Below the pieces are notes generated by a model. It saw only the letters and a list, made by a program, of their open reading frames with translations. It did not search any database and was not told where the DNA came from. From Oscillospiraceae bacterium (lineage in GTDB: Bacteria; Bacillota; Clostridia; Oscillospirales; Ruminococcaceae), in contig JAAYCI010000052.1 of the NCBI GenBank assembly GCA_012729855.1, positions 1 to 51,557 of the forward strand: a stretch of 51,557 nt of DNA, written 5' to 3'. The position numbers and the translations under genes are program-made. This document shows, one piece after another, positions 8,427-16,418 of the stretch; position 1 is the first letter of the stretch, and every line of letters starts with the position of its first letter.

Positions 8427-8478
8427 CGCTCTGCTGCAAACCCTGCACCCACACACCCAAACAAGAAAAAGGCTTCCC

Positions 8479-8615
8479 TCAAGCGTGTGGCCGGGGCAGC
8501 GGGCGGCATTCCCCTGCGCGCCGCTACAATGAAAAAATCAGCACATACTGCGCTGATTTTTTCTACTCCGCTGTGCTCCGGGGAACGCCGCCCGCTGCCC
8601 CGGCCACACGCTTGA
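8479..8615. repeat. 137-bp nested palindrome between convergent operons
   Basis: The arms at 8479-8514 and 8580-8615 are reverse complements over 36 bp with a single mismatch. Inside them is an 11-bp perfect hairpin (AAAAAATCAGC at 8532-8542, GCTGATTTTTT at 8552-8562), which has the form of a bidirectional terminator. The element lies in the 261-bp gap between the plus-strand cassette (ends 8426) and the r-protein operon (ends 8688). Confidence 0.9.
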
Positions 8616-8638
8616 TACAGCTAAACCAAAACACAAAC

Positions 8639-8669
8639 AAAAGCCCCCCTCACCAGAGGGGGACTTTTT
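8639..8669. terminator. Bidirectional terminator at the end of the r-protein operon
   Basis: The stem CCCCCTC/GAGGGGG with loop ACCA is extended by AAAAG/CTTTT pairs. T-runs follow on both strands (CTTTTT on plus, CTTTTGTTTG on minus). It lies 19 bp after the rplQ stop. Confidence 0.88.
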
Positions 8670-8687
8670 ACGCTTAAGCAAGCAAAA

Positions 8688-9029
8688 TCAAACCAGCTCA
8701 ATCACCGCCATCGGGGCGGCGTCGCCGCGGCGTGGGCCGGTGCGGATGATACGGGTGTATCCGCCGGCGCGGTCCATGTAACGCGGCGCCGTCTCGTCAA
8801 TCAGCTTCTTGGCCACCGTCTCTTTGGTGATATAGCTGAACACCTGGCGCTTGGCGTGCAAATCGTCCCTTTTCCCCAGGGTGATCATCTTTTCGGCCAC
8901 CGAACGCACCTCTTTGGCGCGGGTAACGGTGGTCTCAATTTTGCCGTTCTCGATCAGGTAGGTCACCATCGCGCGCATCATGGCGCGGCGGCTGTCGCTT
9001 GCCCTGCCGAGCTTTCTGGAACCGGGCAT
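8688..9029 (-). CDS. rplQ: 50S ribosomal protein L17
   Basis: A 113-residue protein with the L17 N-terminus [17 protein letters not shown] and the family end [20 protein letters not shown]. It is a late-assembly protein at the exit-tunnel side of the large subunit. AAAGGAGG lies upstream of the ATG. It is the last gene of the alpha operon, 49 bp after rpoA, and a bidirectional terminator follows it. No truA or ecf transporter genes follow, as they do in Bacillus. Confidence 0.97.
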   Translation of the reverse strand: MPGSRKLGRASDSRRAMMRAMVTYLIENGKIETTVTRAKEVRSVAEKMITLGKRDDLHAKRQVFSYITKETVAKKLIDETAPRYMDRAGGYTRIIRTGPRRGDAAPMAVIELV

Positions 9030-9078
9030 GTCGTTTCCTCCTTTCGGAATGGGTATGGCCGGGATACTCTACACCCGG

Positions 9079-10032
9079 TTATTCGTCTTCGTTCATCAGG
9101 CTGAAGCCCAGCGAGTGCAGCTTTTCGATGACTTCCTCAAGGCTCTTGCGCCCCAGGTTGCGCACCTTCATCATCTCTTCTTCGGTCTTGCTCACCAGGT
9201 CTTCCACCGTGTTGATGCCGGCCCGTTTCAGGCAGTTGAAGCTGCGCACCGAGAGGTCCAGCTCTTCTATGGTCATTTCCAGGGCTTTTTCCTTGCCCTT
9301 GTCGTCCTTTTCCACCATGATCTCGGCATCCATCGCGTCCTCACTCAGGGTAACGAACAGGTTCAGGTGCTCTGTCATGATGCGGGCGGCCAAGCTCACC
9401 GCTTCCTTGGCCGAGGAGGTGCCGTCGGTCCATATCTCCAGGCTCAGCTTGTCGTAGTCGGTAATCTGGCCCACACGGGTATTTTCCACCCCGTAGTTCA
9501 CCTTCAGCACCGGTGTGTAGATGCTGTCCACCGGAATGGACCCCAGGCCCGCTTCGTCGGCGCTTTGTTTGTTGCGCTCGGCCGGCACGTAGCCACGGCC
9601 CTTGTCAAAGGTCAGCTCCATCATCAGGCGGCCGTTTTCGGCCAGGCTGGCAATGTGGTGCTCGGGGTTCAAAATCTCTATCTCGGCGTCCTGGGCAATG
9701 TCGCCGGCGGTCACTTCGCCTTCGCCACTCATCTCCAGGCGCACGGTTTTGGGCATGTCGCTGTACAGTTTGGCGTTAACACCCTTCACGTTTAAAACAA
9801 TCTCGGTCACGTCCTCCTGCACGCCCTCCACAGTGGAGAACTCATGCACCACACCATCTATCTTGATACTCGTTGCCGCCACACCGGGCAGCGAGGAAAG
9901 CAATATCCTGCGCAGGCTGTTGCCAAGCGTGGTCCCGAAACCGCGCTCCAGCGGCTCCACCACAAACTTGCCATACCGTCCATCGGGCGATATCTCGGCA
10001 GTTTCGATCCTGGGCCGTTCTATTTCCATCAT
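9079..10032 (-). CDS. rpoA: DNA-directed RNA polymerase alpha subunit
   Basis: A 317-residue protein. The N-terminal assembly domain carries the family motifs [20 protein letters not shown] and [12 protein letters not shown]. The C-terminal domain (about 245-310) has the helix-hairpin-helix [20 protein letters not shown] that binds UP elements and activators. ATG 10032 is chosen because GGAGG lies seven bases upstream; in-frame codons up to 10062 have no such site. Confidence 0.97.
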   Translation of the reverse strand: MMEIERPRIETAEISPDGRYGKFVVEPLERGFGTTLGNSLRRILLSSLPGVAATSIKIDGVVHEFSTVEGVQEDVTEIVLNVKGVNAKLYSDMPKTVRLEMSGEGEVTAGDIAQDAEIEILNPEHHIASLAENGRLMMELTFDKGRGYVPAERNKQSADEAGLGSIPVDSIYTPVLKVNYGVENTRVGQITDYDKLSLEIWTDGTSSAKEAVSLAARIMTEHLNLFVTLSEDAMDAEIMVEKDDKGKEKALEMTIEELDLSVRSFNCLKRAGINTVEDLVSKTEEEMMKVRNLGRKSLEEVIEKLHSLGFSLMNEDE

Positions 10033-10107
10033 AATAAACCCTCCAGTCGTAGGCCATGGCACAAGCGCCCGGCCTGATTGATGTAAAACGCAGATCAGGG
10101 GGGTGGC

Positions 10108-10737
10108 TTATTTGGAATAGAGCTCTACGATCAATTGCTCCTCGATATCAAAGTCGATGTCCTCGCGCTCGGGCAGCTTGGTAATGGCAACGGCCATCTG
10201 CTCGCCTTCCTTGGTCATCCAGGCCGGCAGCGGGCGGGCGCCGTTCTTCTCGGCGCTCTCCTTAATCTTGCCGGAGTCCACGCTCTTCACGCTCACCTTG
10301 TCGCCCTCCTTCACCAGGAAAGACGGGATATCCACAATTCTGCCGTTCACCTTGAAATGCCGGTGCAGCACCAGCTGGCGGGCTTCCTTGCGGCTCATGG
10401 CAAAGCCAGCGCGGTACACCACGTTGTCCAGGCGGCTCTCCAAAATGCGCAGCAGGTTTTCACCGGTAATGCCGGTCTGCTTGCGTTCGGCCATCTCAAA
10501 ATACTTGGCAAACTGGCTTTCCAAAACGCCGTAGTAGCGCTTGGCTTTTTGCTTGGCGCGCAGCTGCAGGCCATACTCCGAGGTTTTGCGGCGCATTTGG
10601 TTCTGGCCATGCTGCCCCGGGGGGAAAGCGCGGCGGGCCATTGCGCATTTTTCAGAATAGCACCGGTCCCCTTTCAGGAACAGCTTCTGGTTTTCCCGGC
10701 GGCACAGCCGGCAGACGGCACCTGTATATCTTGCCAT
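10108..10737 (-). CDS. rpsD: 30S ribosomal protein S4
   Basis: A 209-residue primary 16S rRNA-binding protein. The N-terminus has the zinc-binding cysteines C9, C12, C26 and C31 (the C+ form of S4). The S4 RNA-binding domain follows at about 98-160 ([20 protein letters not shown]). It is preceded by AAGGAGGAG. In many bacteria S4 represses the alpha operon. I see no obvious pseudoknot site just upstream, but the rpsM upstream region is structured. Confidence 0.97.
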   Translation of the reverse strand: MARYTGAVCRLCRRENQKLFLKGDRCYSEKCAMARRAFPPGQHGQNQMRRKTSEYGLQLRAKQKAKRYYGVLESQFAKYFEMAERKQTGITGENLLRILESRLDNVVYRAGFAMSRKEARQLVLHRHFKVNGRIVDIPSFLVKEGDKVSVKSVDSGKIKESAEKNGARPLPAWMTKEGEQMAVAITKLPEREDIDFDIEEQLIVELYSK

Positions 10738-10758
10738 AGATGAAACTCCTCCTTAAGG

Positions 10759-11166
10759 TTAAATTCTGCGCCGCTTCGGCGGGCGGCAGCCGTTGTGGGG
10801 TACGGGGGTCACGTCCTTGATCATGTTCACTTCAAGGCCGGTGGCCTGCAGCGCGCGGATGGCGGCTTCGCGGCCGGAACCCGGGCCCTTCACGTACACT
10901 TCCACACTCTTCATGCCGTGTTCCATAGCGGTTTTCGCGGCGGTTTCGGCGGCGGTTTGCGCGGCATACGGGGTGCTCTTGCGCGAGCCGCGGAAGCCCA
11001 GCCCGCCCGAGGAGGCCCAGCTGATGGCGTTGCCCTTCACGTCGGTGATGGTAACGATGGTGTTGTTGAACGTACTTTGGATATGGGCGGCCCCGCGCTC
11101 AATGTTCTTACGCTCGCGGCGTTTGGTACGGGAAGCGCCCTTTTTCCCGGTTGGTTTGGCAGCCAT
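10759..11166 (-). CDS. rpsK: 30S ribosomal protein S11
   Basis: A 135-residue platform protein with the S11 core ([20 protein letters not shown], then [14 protein letters not shown]) and the C-terminus [17 protein letters not shown]. It lies 16 bp after rpsM and 21 bp before rpsD in the alpha operon. Confidence 0.97.
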   Translation of the reverse strand: MAAKPTGKKGASRTKRRERKNIERGAAHIQSTFNNTIVTITDVKGNAISWASSGGLGFRGSRKSTPYAAQTAAETAAKTAMEHGMKSVEVYVKGPGSGREAAIRALQATGLEVNMIKDVTPVPHNGCRPPKRRRI

Positions 11167-11182
11167 GTATTTCCTCCTTCGG

Positions 11183-11551
11183 TTATTTCTTCTTGTTCGC
11201 GACTGTACGCTTTGGCCCCTTGCGGGTACGGGCGTTGGTTTTGGTGCGCTGGCCGCGCACCGGCAGGCCCTTGCGGTGACGGATGCCGCGGTAACTTTGA
11301 ATCTCTACCAGGCGCTTGATGTCCAGCGCCACATTGCGGCGCAAATCGCCCTCCACCGTTATGTTCTGCTCAATGTATTCGCGAATTTTACCCTCTTCGT
11401 CGTGGGTCAAATCCTTCACCCGCGTGTCCGGGCTGATGCCCGTGGCCGCCAGGATCTTGTTGCTGGTTGTGCGGCCCACCCCAAAGATATAGGTCAGGCC
11501 AATCTCTACCCGCTTTTCGCGCGGCAGGTCCACTCCGGCAATACGTGCCAT
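11183..11551 (-). CDS. rpsM: 30S ribosomal protein S13
   Basis: A 122-residue head protein with the family start [20 protein letters not shown] and helix-two-turn-helix motif. The basic tail ([19 protein letters not shown]) contacts tRNA in the A and P sites. It is preceded by GGAGG. A 232-bp gap filled with palindromes separates it from rpmJ. Confidence 0.97.
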   Translation of the reverse strand: MARIAGVDLPREKRVEIGLTYIFGVGRTTSNKILAATGISPDTRVKDLTHDEEGKIREYIEQNITVEGDLRRNVALDIKRLVEIQSYRGIRHRKGLPVRGQRTKTNARTRKGPKRTVANKKK

Positions 11552-11633
11552 ATTTTACCTCCTGCTGGTTTTATGTAATACTGCTTGGTGCGGGATTGTA
11601 GGGCGTTAGGCTTGCTGGTGCAGGGAAGCTCCT

Positions 11634-11711
11634 ATCCGCACCTCGGCGGCATACTGCCGCCTCTTGCGGTTCCAGCCCGCCTCTACGAGGCGCTCTGAAA
11701 CCGGGTGCGGA
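11634..11711. repeat. Palindromic element with three-way-junction potential
   Basis: The outer arms TCCGCACC (near 11634) and GGTGCGGA (ending 11711) pair. Between them are GGCGGC-ATAC-TGCCGCC and a second arm, GGTTCCAG...CTGAAACC, enclosing CGCCTC-TAC-GAGGCG. It lies in the rpmJ-rpsM gap and overlaps the next element by a few bases. It resembles dispersed REP-like repeats but could fold in the mRNA ahead of rpsM. Confidence 0.65.
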
Positions 11712-11784
11712 AAAATTTGTTTGCCGTAGCATGTTGCCGTAGGCAAGATGCTGCTGTGCAAGCCAAATTTTGTGCTTCGCACCC
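11703..11784. repeat. Palindromic repeat copy 1, abutting the rpmJ stop
   Basis: The terminal inverted repeats GGGTGCG (11703-11709) and CGCACCC (11778-11784) enclose AAATTTG-type arms and an inner hairpin of near-perfect GTAGCAT-GTTGCC/GGCAAG-ATGCTGC. A second copy at 12065-12144 is closely similar. The last base of the rpmJ stop codon is the first base of this copy, read on the minus strand. Confidence 0.85.
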
Positions 11785-11897
11785 TACCCCTGCCGCTGCT
11801 TATGCTTCGGGTTCTGGCAAATCACCATCACGCGGCCTTTCCGCTTGATGACCTTGCACTTTTCGCACATTGGTTTCACCGAGGGTTTCACTTTCAT
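11784..11897 (-). CDS. rpmJ: 50S ribosomal protein L36
   Basis: A 37-residue zinc-type L36 with ligands C11, C14, C27 and H32 (CEKC and CQNPKH). ATG 11897 is chosen because AGGAGG stands upstream and this gives the standard family length; the frame continues upstream without a usable site. It is flanked on both sides by palindromic repeats, which is unusual for the infA-rpmJ-rpsM segment. Confidence 0.95.
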   Translation of the reverse strand: MKVKPSVKPMCEKCKVIKRKGRVMVICQNPKHKQRQG

Positions 11898-11946
11898 CGG
11901 GAACTGCCTCCTTTTTGGTTCATGGAACACCGCGATGCGCTGTTCC

Positions 11947-12052
11947 TTAGTTATTAGTTGGTAGTCGCTAGTTGCGCTCAAAACGGCGGTGGAATGCACA
12001 CGACTGAAAACGACTAATAACTTTCATTAACTAATGACTAGCAACTAACAAC
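11947..12052. repeat. Long imperfect inverted repeat of TAGTTATTAGTTG-type arms
   Basis: The left arm (about 11947-11974) reads TTAGTTATTAGTTGGTAGTC and onward. The right arm (about 12011-12052) is its approximate reverse complement (CTAATGACTAGCAACTAACA and neighbours). It fills most of the infA-rpmJ gap. Similar arms occur in the rpsN-rpsH and rplN-rpsQ gaps. Confidence 0.75.
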
Positions 12053-12064
12053 TGCCCGCGCCCT

Positions 12065-12144
12065 GCGCGGGAAAATTTGTTTGCCGCAGCATGTTGCCGT
12101 AGGCAAGATGCTGCCGTGCAAGCGAAGTTTTGTGTCTCGCACCC
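12065..12144. repeat. Palindromic repeat copy 2, abutting the infA stop
   Basis: This is a close copy of 11703-11784. Both contain the segment CATGTTGCCGTAGGCAAGAT unchanged, with a GCAGCAT/ATGCTGC inner stem, and both end CGCACCC immediately before a stop codon. Here the adjoining stop is that of infA (12144-12146). Confidence 0.85.
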
Positions 12145-12362
12145 TACTTCGTGCGCCAGGTGATGCGCCCCTTGGTCAGGTCGTACGGGCTCATCTCCAC
12201 GGTCACCTTGTCTCCCGGCAGGATGCGGATGAAGTTCATCCGCAGCTTGCCCGAAATATGGGCCAGTATCTGGTGGCCGTTTTCCAGCTCCACCTTGAAC
12301 ATGGCGTTCGGCATGGCTTCCGACACCACGCCTTCTATCTCAATTACATCTTCTTTTGACAA
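12144..12362 (-). CDS. infA: Translation initiation factor IF-1
   Basis: A 72-residue S1-like OB fold, starting [20 protein letters not shown] and ending [13 protein letters not shown]. The start is TTG 12362, with GGAGG eight bases upstream; an upstream in-frame ATG has no site and would add an unrelated N-terminus. IF-1 binds the 30S A site during initiation. It lies four bases after the KOW gene. Confidence 0.96.
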   Translation of the reverse strand: MSKEDVIEIEGVVSEAMPNAMFKVELENGHQILAHISGKLRMNFIRILPGDKVTVEMSPYDLTKGRITWRTK

Positions 12363-12366
12363 GCCG

Positions 12367-12633
12367 CTATCCTCCTTTTGGTTGCGCCCCGCGGCTGGCA
12401 CACCAGTCGGCAAGGGCCTGCTTCAGTTTCAGGTCGGTGTCTGCGCGCCCGGCCGCCAGTATGGTGGTGGTGGGGGCAATGTGGCGGATGTTCTTGCGTT
12501 TGGGCGCCGCCAGCGTGCGTTTAACGCCGTCGGCCAGCAGTACCCGCTCGCCCTCAATGGCGGTGACCATGTACACCTTTGTCACGTCCCGGCCCTGCCG
12601 GCTGGTCACGATTTGCCCCACTGCTACTTCCAT
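12367..12633 (-). CDS. KOW-domain RNA-binding protein (L14e-like)
   Basis: An 88-residue protein with an N-terminal KOW/SH3-like segment ([20 protein letters not shown], then a short strand-turn region) and a basic helix ([10 protein letters not shown]). Short KOW proteins of this type stand between map and infA in many Clostridia and Bacilli and are presumed to bind ribosomal RNA. ATG 12633 overlaps the end of map by 10 bp and has AGGTGG just upstream. Confidence 0.85.
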   Translation of the reverse strand: MEVAVGQIVTSRQGRDVTKVYMVTAIEGERVLLADGVKRTLAAPKRKNIRHIAPTTTILAAGRADTDLKLKQALADWCASRGAQPKGG

Positions 12634-13391
12634 GGGTCCACCTGCCATTCGGTCAGGATCTCGGGGCCGTCCTTCGTGATGGCCACCGTGTGCTCGAAAT
12701 GGGCGCTGAGGCCGCCATCCGTCGTCTTCACCGTCCAGCCGTCGCCCAGCACGTGCACCTTGTGGCCCTTTTCGTTGATCATCGGCTCGATGGCCAGCGT
12801 CATGCCGGGCGCCAGGCGCGGCCCGCGGCCGGCCCGGCCAAAGTTTGGCACCTCGGGCGCTTCGTGCAGCTCACGGCCTACGCCATGGCCCACAAAGTCC
12901 CGCACCACCGAGAAGCCCTCGGCCTCCACATAGCTTTGCACCGCGTAGCTGATGTCGCCCACGCGCCCGCCCGCTTGCGCCGCCGCAATGCCGCGGAAGA
13001 GCGCCTCGCGGGTGGTCAGGATCAGGCGTTTAGCTTCATCGCTCACCTGCCCGCAGGCAAAGGTGTAGGCGTTGTCGCCGTGGAAGCCGTCCACGATGGC
13101 CCCGGTGTCGATGGAGACGATGTCGCCCTCGCGGATGACCTGGGTTTTGGAGGGGATGCCGTGGATGACGGTGTCCCCCACCGAGACGCAGGCACTGCCC
13201 GGAAAGCCGCCGTAGCCTTTGAAGTTGGGCACGCCGCCGTGGGCCACGATGTAATCGTACACCGCCTTGTCCACGTCGGCGGTGGTTGCCCCGGGGCGCA
13301 CCGCGTCCCCGCCCGCCTTCAGCGCGCCGGCCGCCACCTGGCAGGCCGCTCTCATTTTTTCCAGTTCCGCCGCCGATTTTACCGGTATCAC
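12624..13391 (-). CDS. map: Type I methionine aminopeptidase
   Basis: A 255-residue enzyme that removes the initiator Met from nascent proteins. The metal ligands lie in the family contexts SIDTGAIVDGFHGDNAYTF (Asp pair), GHGVG (His), AIEPMI (Glu) and FEHTVAIT (Glu); the substrate His is in TVIHGIPSK. The start is GTG 13391, with GGAGG seven bases upstream. Its GTGA overlaps the adk stop. The longer open frame upstream runs through adk in another frame and is not coding. Confidence 0.95.
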   Translation of the reverse strand: MIPVKSAAELEKMRAACQVAAGALKAGGDAVRPGATTADVDKAVYDYIVAHGGVPNFKGYGGFPGSACVSVGDTVIHGIPSKTQVIREGDIVSIDTGAIVDGFHGDNAYTFACGQVSDEAKRLILTTREALFRGIAAAQAGGRVGDISYAVQSYVEAEGFSVVRDFVGHGVGRELHEAPEVPNFGRAGRGPRLAPGMTLAIEPMINEKGHKVHVLGDGWTVKTTDGGLSAHFEHTVAITKDGPEILTEWQVDPWK

Positions 13392-14026
13392 GCCAGGGCC
13401 TCCAGCACCTTGAACACCTTTTTGGTGGTGTCCTCCACCGATTCTGTGCCCTCGATCTCGGCCAGCTTGCCGCGGTCTTTGTAAAAGGCGATCAGCGGTT
13501 CGGTTTGCTCGTGGTAGGTCTTCAGGCGCGACAGGATGGTCTCCGGCTCGTCGTCCTTGCGGATGATCAGCCGGCCGCCGCAGCGGTCGCATACCTCGGG
13601 CACGCGGGGGGGCTTGAATACCGTGTGGTAGGAAGCGCCGCACTTTTCGCACACCCGCCGGCCGCTAAGCCGTTCGATGATGGCCTGGTCGCTCACTTCG
13701 ATGTCCAGCGCCAGGTCGATGTCCACGCCCATGCGCTCCAGCGCTTCGGCCTGGGCCAGCGTGCGGGGCACACCGTCCAGGATAAAGCCGTTCTGCGCGT
13801 CGGGCTCCTCCATCCGCTCCTTGATAACGCCAATGATCACGTCGTCGGGCACCAGGTCGCCGGCGTCCATGTAGGCTTTCGCCTTTTTGCCGGTTTCGGT
13901 GCCGTTCTTCACGGCCTCGCGCAGGATATTGCCGGTGGAGAGCGCCGGGATGTTGTACCGGTCGCAGATAAACTCCGCCTGGGTGCCTTTGCCCGCGCCG
14001 GGCGCGCCCAAAAGAATCAGTTTCAT
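13388..14026 (-). CDS. adk: Adenylate kinase, zinc-type
   Basis: A 212-residue enzyme interconverting ATP, AMP and ADP. The P-loop is GAPGAGKGT (7-15). The LID domain has four zinc-binding cysteines (C126, C129, C146, C149), the form typical of Gram-positive adenylate kinases. The AMP-site arginine lies in DGVPRT. It sits between secY and map, as in Bacillus. Confidence 0.97.
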   Translation of the reverse strand: MKLILLGAPGAGKGTQAEFICDRYNIPALSTGNILREAVKNGTETGKKAKAYMDAGDLVPDDVIIGVIKERMEEPDAQNGFILDGVPRTLAQAEALERMGVDIDLALDIEVSDQAIIERLSGRRVCEKCGASYHTVFKPPRVPEVCDRCGGRLIIRKDDEPETILSRLKTYHEQTEPLIAFYKDRGKLAEIEGTESVEDTTKKVFKVLEALA

Positions 14027-14063
14027 GGCATGCCTCCAATCATCTTGGCCCTTGTGCCCACTG

Positions 14064-15377
14064 TCACTCTAAGAATCCCTTATGGTGCCGCATCAGCATG
14101 AAGCTCTCCAGGCTGCGCGAGGTATCCAGCGCCACGCCCACCACAATGAGCAGTGAGGTACCGCCCAGCTGGATGTTCACATTGGTCAGGTTACCCAGCA
14201 GGATGGGGCCCACCGCCACAATGACCAGGAAGATGGCGCCGATGAGCGTGATCTTGTTGATCACCTTGGCAATGAAGTCGCTGGTGGGCTTGCCCGGCCG
14301 GATGCCGGGGATGGCCCCGTTGTTCTTCTTCAGGTTGTTGGCCAGCTCGATGGGGTTATAGGTGATGGCCACATAGAAGTAGTTGAACGCGATGATCAGT
14401 ATGGCGTAGATGATCGCGTAGGCCGCACCCTCGTAAGAGAAGGCGTTCAAAATGGGGTAGAGAATGGGGTTGCCTTCCGCCGTGGGGTTGAACAGCCGCA
14501 TGATGGTGGCGGGAATGGAGGTGAGCGCCGAGGCAAAGATGATGGGCATAACGCCGCTCATGTTCACCTTGATGGGCAGGTGGCTGCTCTGGCCACCATA
14601 CATTTTGCGGCCCACCACTTTTTTGGCGTATTGTACCGGGATGCGCCGCTCGGCGCTGTTCAGCACCACCACCAGTATCACGGCCGCCAGCGCCAGTATC
14701 AGTATGATGGGCAGGTAGATGAAATACTGGCTGTCGCCGGCCAGGGCCTGGTCGATATAGGCGCGTACGTCTGTAAACAGGCCGCTGGCCCTGGATATGA
14801 TACCGGCGAAGATGAGCATGGAAATACCGTTGCCAATACCCTTTTGGTCAATTTGCTCGCCCATCCACATCAGCAGCACGCTGCCGGCGGTAAAGGCCAG
14901 CACAATCACCACGGCCGAGAAGATTTGGGGGAACAGGTCGGCGCCAATGCCGTATTTCAGGCCGTATTGGTTGCGTAACAGGAAGTAGTACCCTATACCC
15001 AGCGCCAAGCCCAATACCGCACCCACATAGCGGGTAATTTTGGTAATCTTCTTCTGCCCCTCCGGGCCTTCCTTGCGCATACGTTCCAGCGCGGGAATGG
15101 CCACGGCCAGCAGCTGCATGATGATGGACGCGTTGATGTAGGGCTGTACACTCAGTGCGAACAGCGAGGCGCTGGAAAACGCGCCGCCGGACATAAAGTC
15201 CATAAAGTTCAGCATATCACCGGAACTCTCGTTCACCAGTGCCTGCATCACGCTTACGTCCACAAAGGGCACCTTCAGCGCAATGCCAAACCGAAACAGA
15301 ACCAGAATCAGCAGGGTGAACAGGATCCGCTTGCGCAGATCGGGGATTTTCCACGCATTACGAAATGTCGTGAACAA
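14064..15377 (-). CDS. secY: Preprotein translocase subunit SecY
   Basis: A 437-residue channel protein with ten membrane helices. It has the N-terminal amphipathic start (FRNAWKIPDLRKRILFTLL), the plug region after TM1, the cytoplasmic loop with VLNSAERRIPVQYAKK, and the end SRSLESFMLMRHHKGFLE. It forms the SecYEG pore in the cytoplasmic membrane. It directly follows rplO, one base after its stop. Confidence 0.97.
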   Translation of the reverse strand: MFTTFRNAWKIPDLRKRILFTLLILVLFRFGIALKVPFVDVSVMQALVNESSGDMLNFMDFMSGGAFSSASLFALSVQPYINASIIMQLLAVAIPALERMRKEGPEGQKKITKITRYVGAVLGLALGIGYYFLLRNQYGLKYGIGADLFPQIFSAVVIVLAFTAGSVLLMWMGEQIDQKGIGNGISMLIFAGIISRASGLFTDVRAYIDQALAGDSQYFIYLPIILILALAAVILVVVLNSAERRIPVQYAKKVVGRKMYGGQSSHLPIKVNMSGVMPIIFASALTSIPATIMRLFNPTAEGNPILYPILNAFSYEGAAYAIIYAILIIAFNYFYVAITYNPIELANNLKKNNGAIPGIRPGKPTSDFIAKVINKITLIGAIFLVIVAVGPILLGNLTNVNIQLGGTSLLIVVGVALDTSRSLESFMLMRHHKGFLE

Positions 15378-15378
15378 A

Positions 15379-15816
15379 TCAGATCACCTCTGCTTTCCCG
15401 CCTGCTTTTTCAATTTTATCTTTGGCAGAGGCCGAGAACGCGGCCAGCTGAACGGTGAGGGCCTTGGTGACCTCGCCGTCGCCCAGCACCTTCACGCCGT
15501 CCTGCTGCTTCTTGATAATGCCCTTGTCCAGCAGCGCCTGTGTGTTCACCACACTGCCGGCGTCAAATACATCCAGGTCACTCACTTTTACAATAGTATA
15601 GTGGGTGGCAAAAATGTTGTTGAATCCGCGCTTGGGCAAGCGGCGTTGCATCGGCATCTGGCCGCCCTCAAAACCGGCTTTCTTCGCGCCGCTGCGCGCC
15701 TTCTGGCCTTTGTGGCCGTAGCCGGCGGTTTTGCCGTTGCCGCTGGCATGGCCGCGGCCCTTGCGCTTGGCCGGGCGGCCCTGGCCGGGGGCGGGGCTCA
15801 GTTCATGAAGCTTCAA
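15379..15816 (-). CDS. rplO: 50S ribosomal protein L15
   Basis: A 145-residue protein. The basic Gly-rich N-terminus (GRPAKRKGRGHASGNGKTAG) threads into 23S rRNA and the C-terminal globular domain ends in KDKIEKAGGKAEVI. It stands between rpmD and secY, as in other Firmicutes. Confidence 0.97.
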   Translation of the reverse strand: MKLHELSPAPGQGRPAKRKGRGHASGNGKTAGYGHKGQKARSGAKKAGFEGGQMPMQRRLPKRGFNNIFATHYTIVKVSDLDVFDAGSVVNTQALLDKGIIKKQQDGVKVLGDGEVTKALTVQLAAFSASAKDKIEKAGGKAEVI

Positions 15817-15831
15817 TGCATCGCACCTCCT

Positions 15832-16404
15832 TTAGCTCTTTTTCACGTCCAGCAAAAACACGATTTTGGCTATCTTGCCGGCGGTGGCCGCGTTGTCCGG
15901 CTGGAAGCTTACGTCCCCCACCCGTGTCAGGCCCATGCTGGCTGCCACCGCAATTTGGTTCTGGGTGCGGCCGCTCAGCCCGCGGCGCAGGGTAACCTTC
16001 ACCATGCCCGCCTTGGGCGCCTCGCTGGCTTTGCTGGCTTTTACTTTTTGGGGCAGCTGCTTTACAACCACCTTTTTGGCCGCCGCGGGTTTCTTCTCCT
16101 CGGCCGGCTTTGCAGCGGCTTCGGGCTTTGCTTCCTCGGCGGTTTCCTTCTTGGCAGCCGGCTTTTTGGCAGTGGCCGGTTTGGCCGCCGGCTTGTCGCC
16201 CTCGGCGTCCTTCTTGGCAGCCGGTTTTTTGGCGGCCGCGGGTTTCTTCTCGGCGGGCTTGTCGCCCTCGGCTTCCTTTTTGGCAGCCGGTTTTTTGGCG
16301 GCGGGTTTTTTGGCAGCCGCTTCCTCTTTTACCTCGGCAGCGCTCGCTGCTTCGGGCGCGGGGGCAGCCTCCTCCGCGGCGGGGGTTTTCTTCTCTTCAG
16401 CCAT
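15832..16404 (-). CDS. rpmD: 50S ribosomal protein L30 with long Ala/Lys/Pro-rich N-terminal extension
   Basis: The last 56 residues (135-190, VKVTLRRGLSGRTQNQIAVA to LLDVKKS) are a standard L30. They are preceded by about 134 residues of low-complexity sequence built from AAKKPAAKK and AEGDKPA units, like a histone H1-type tail. L30 is usually about 60 residues. The long start is supported by AAGGAGG eight bases before the ATG and by position 14 bp after rpsE. An internal ATG at 16005, with AAGG five bases upstream, would give a normal 57-residue L30, so two forms are possible. Confidence 0.9.
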   Translation of the reverse strand: MAEEKKTPAAEEAAPAPEAASAAEVKEEAAAKKPAAKKPAAKKEAEGDKPAEKKPAAAKKPAAKKDAEGDKPAAKPATAKKPAAKKETAEEAKPEAAAKPAEEKKPAAAKKVVVKQLPQKVKASKASEAPKAGMVKVTLRRGLSGRTQNQIAVAASMGLTRVGDVSFQPDNAATAGKIAKIVFLLDVKKS

Positions 16405-16418
16405 GGGGGTCGCCTCCT

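Noticed and set aside
11634-11711. tRNA gene
   Set aside because: The cloverleaf-like fold lacks the T-loop GTTCRA, CCA-end context and anticodon arm of proper size.
13392-13652. N-terminal extension of methionine aminopeptidase
   Set aside because: The frame stays open into adk, but it is a shadow of the adk frame. GTG 13391 has an ideal ribosome site and gives the family length.
16021-16404. CRISPR-like or satellite repeat within rpmD
   Set aside because: The repeats are codon-based, irregular in length and in frame with a coding sequence; no spacers.
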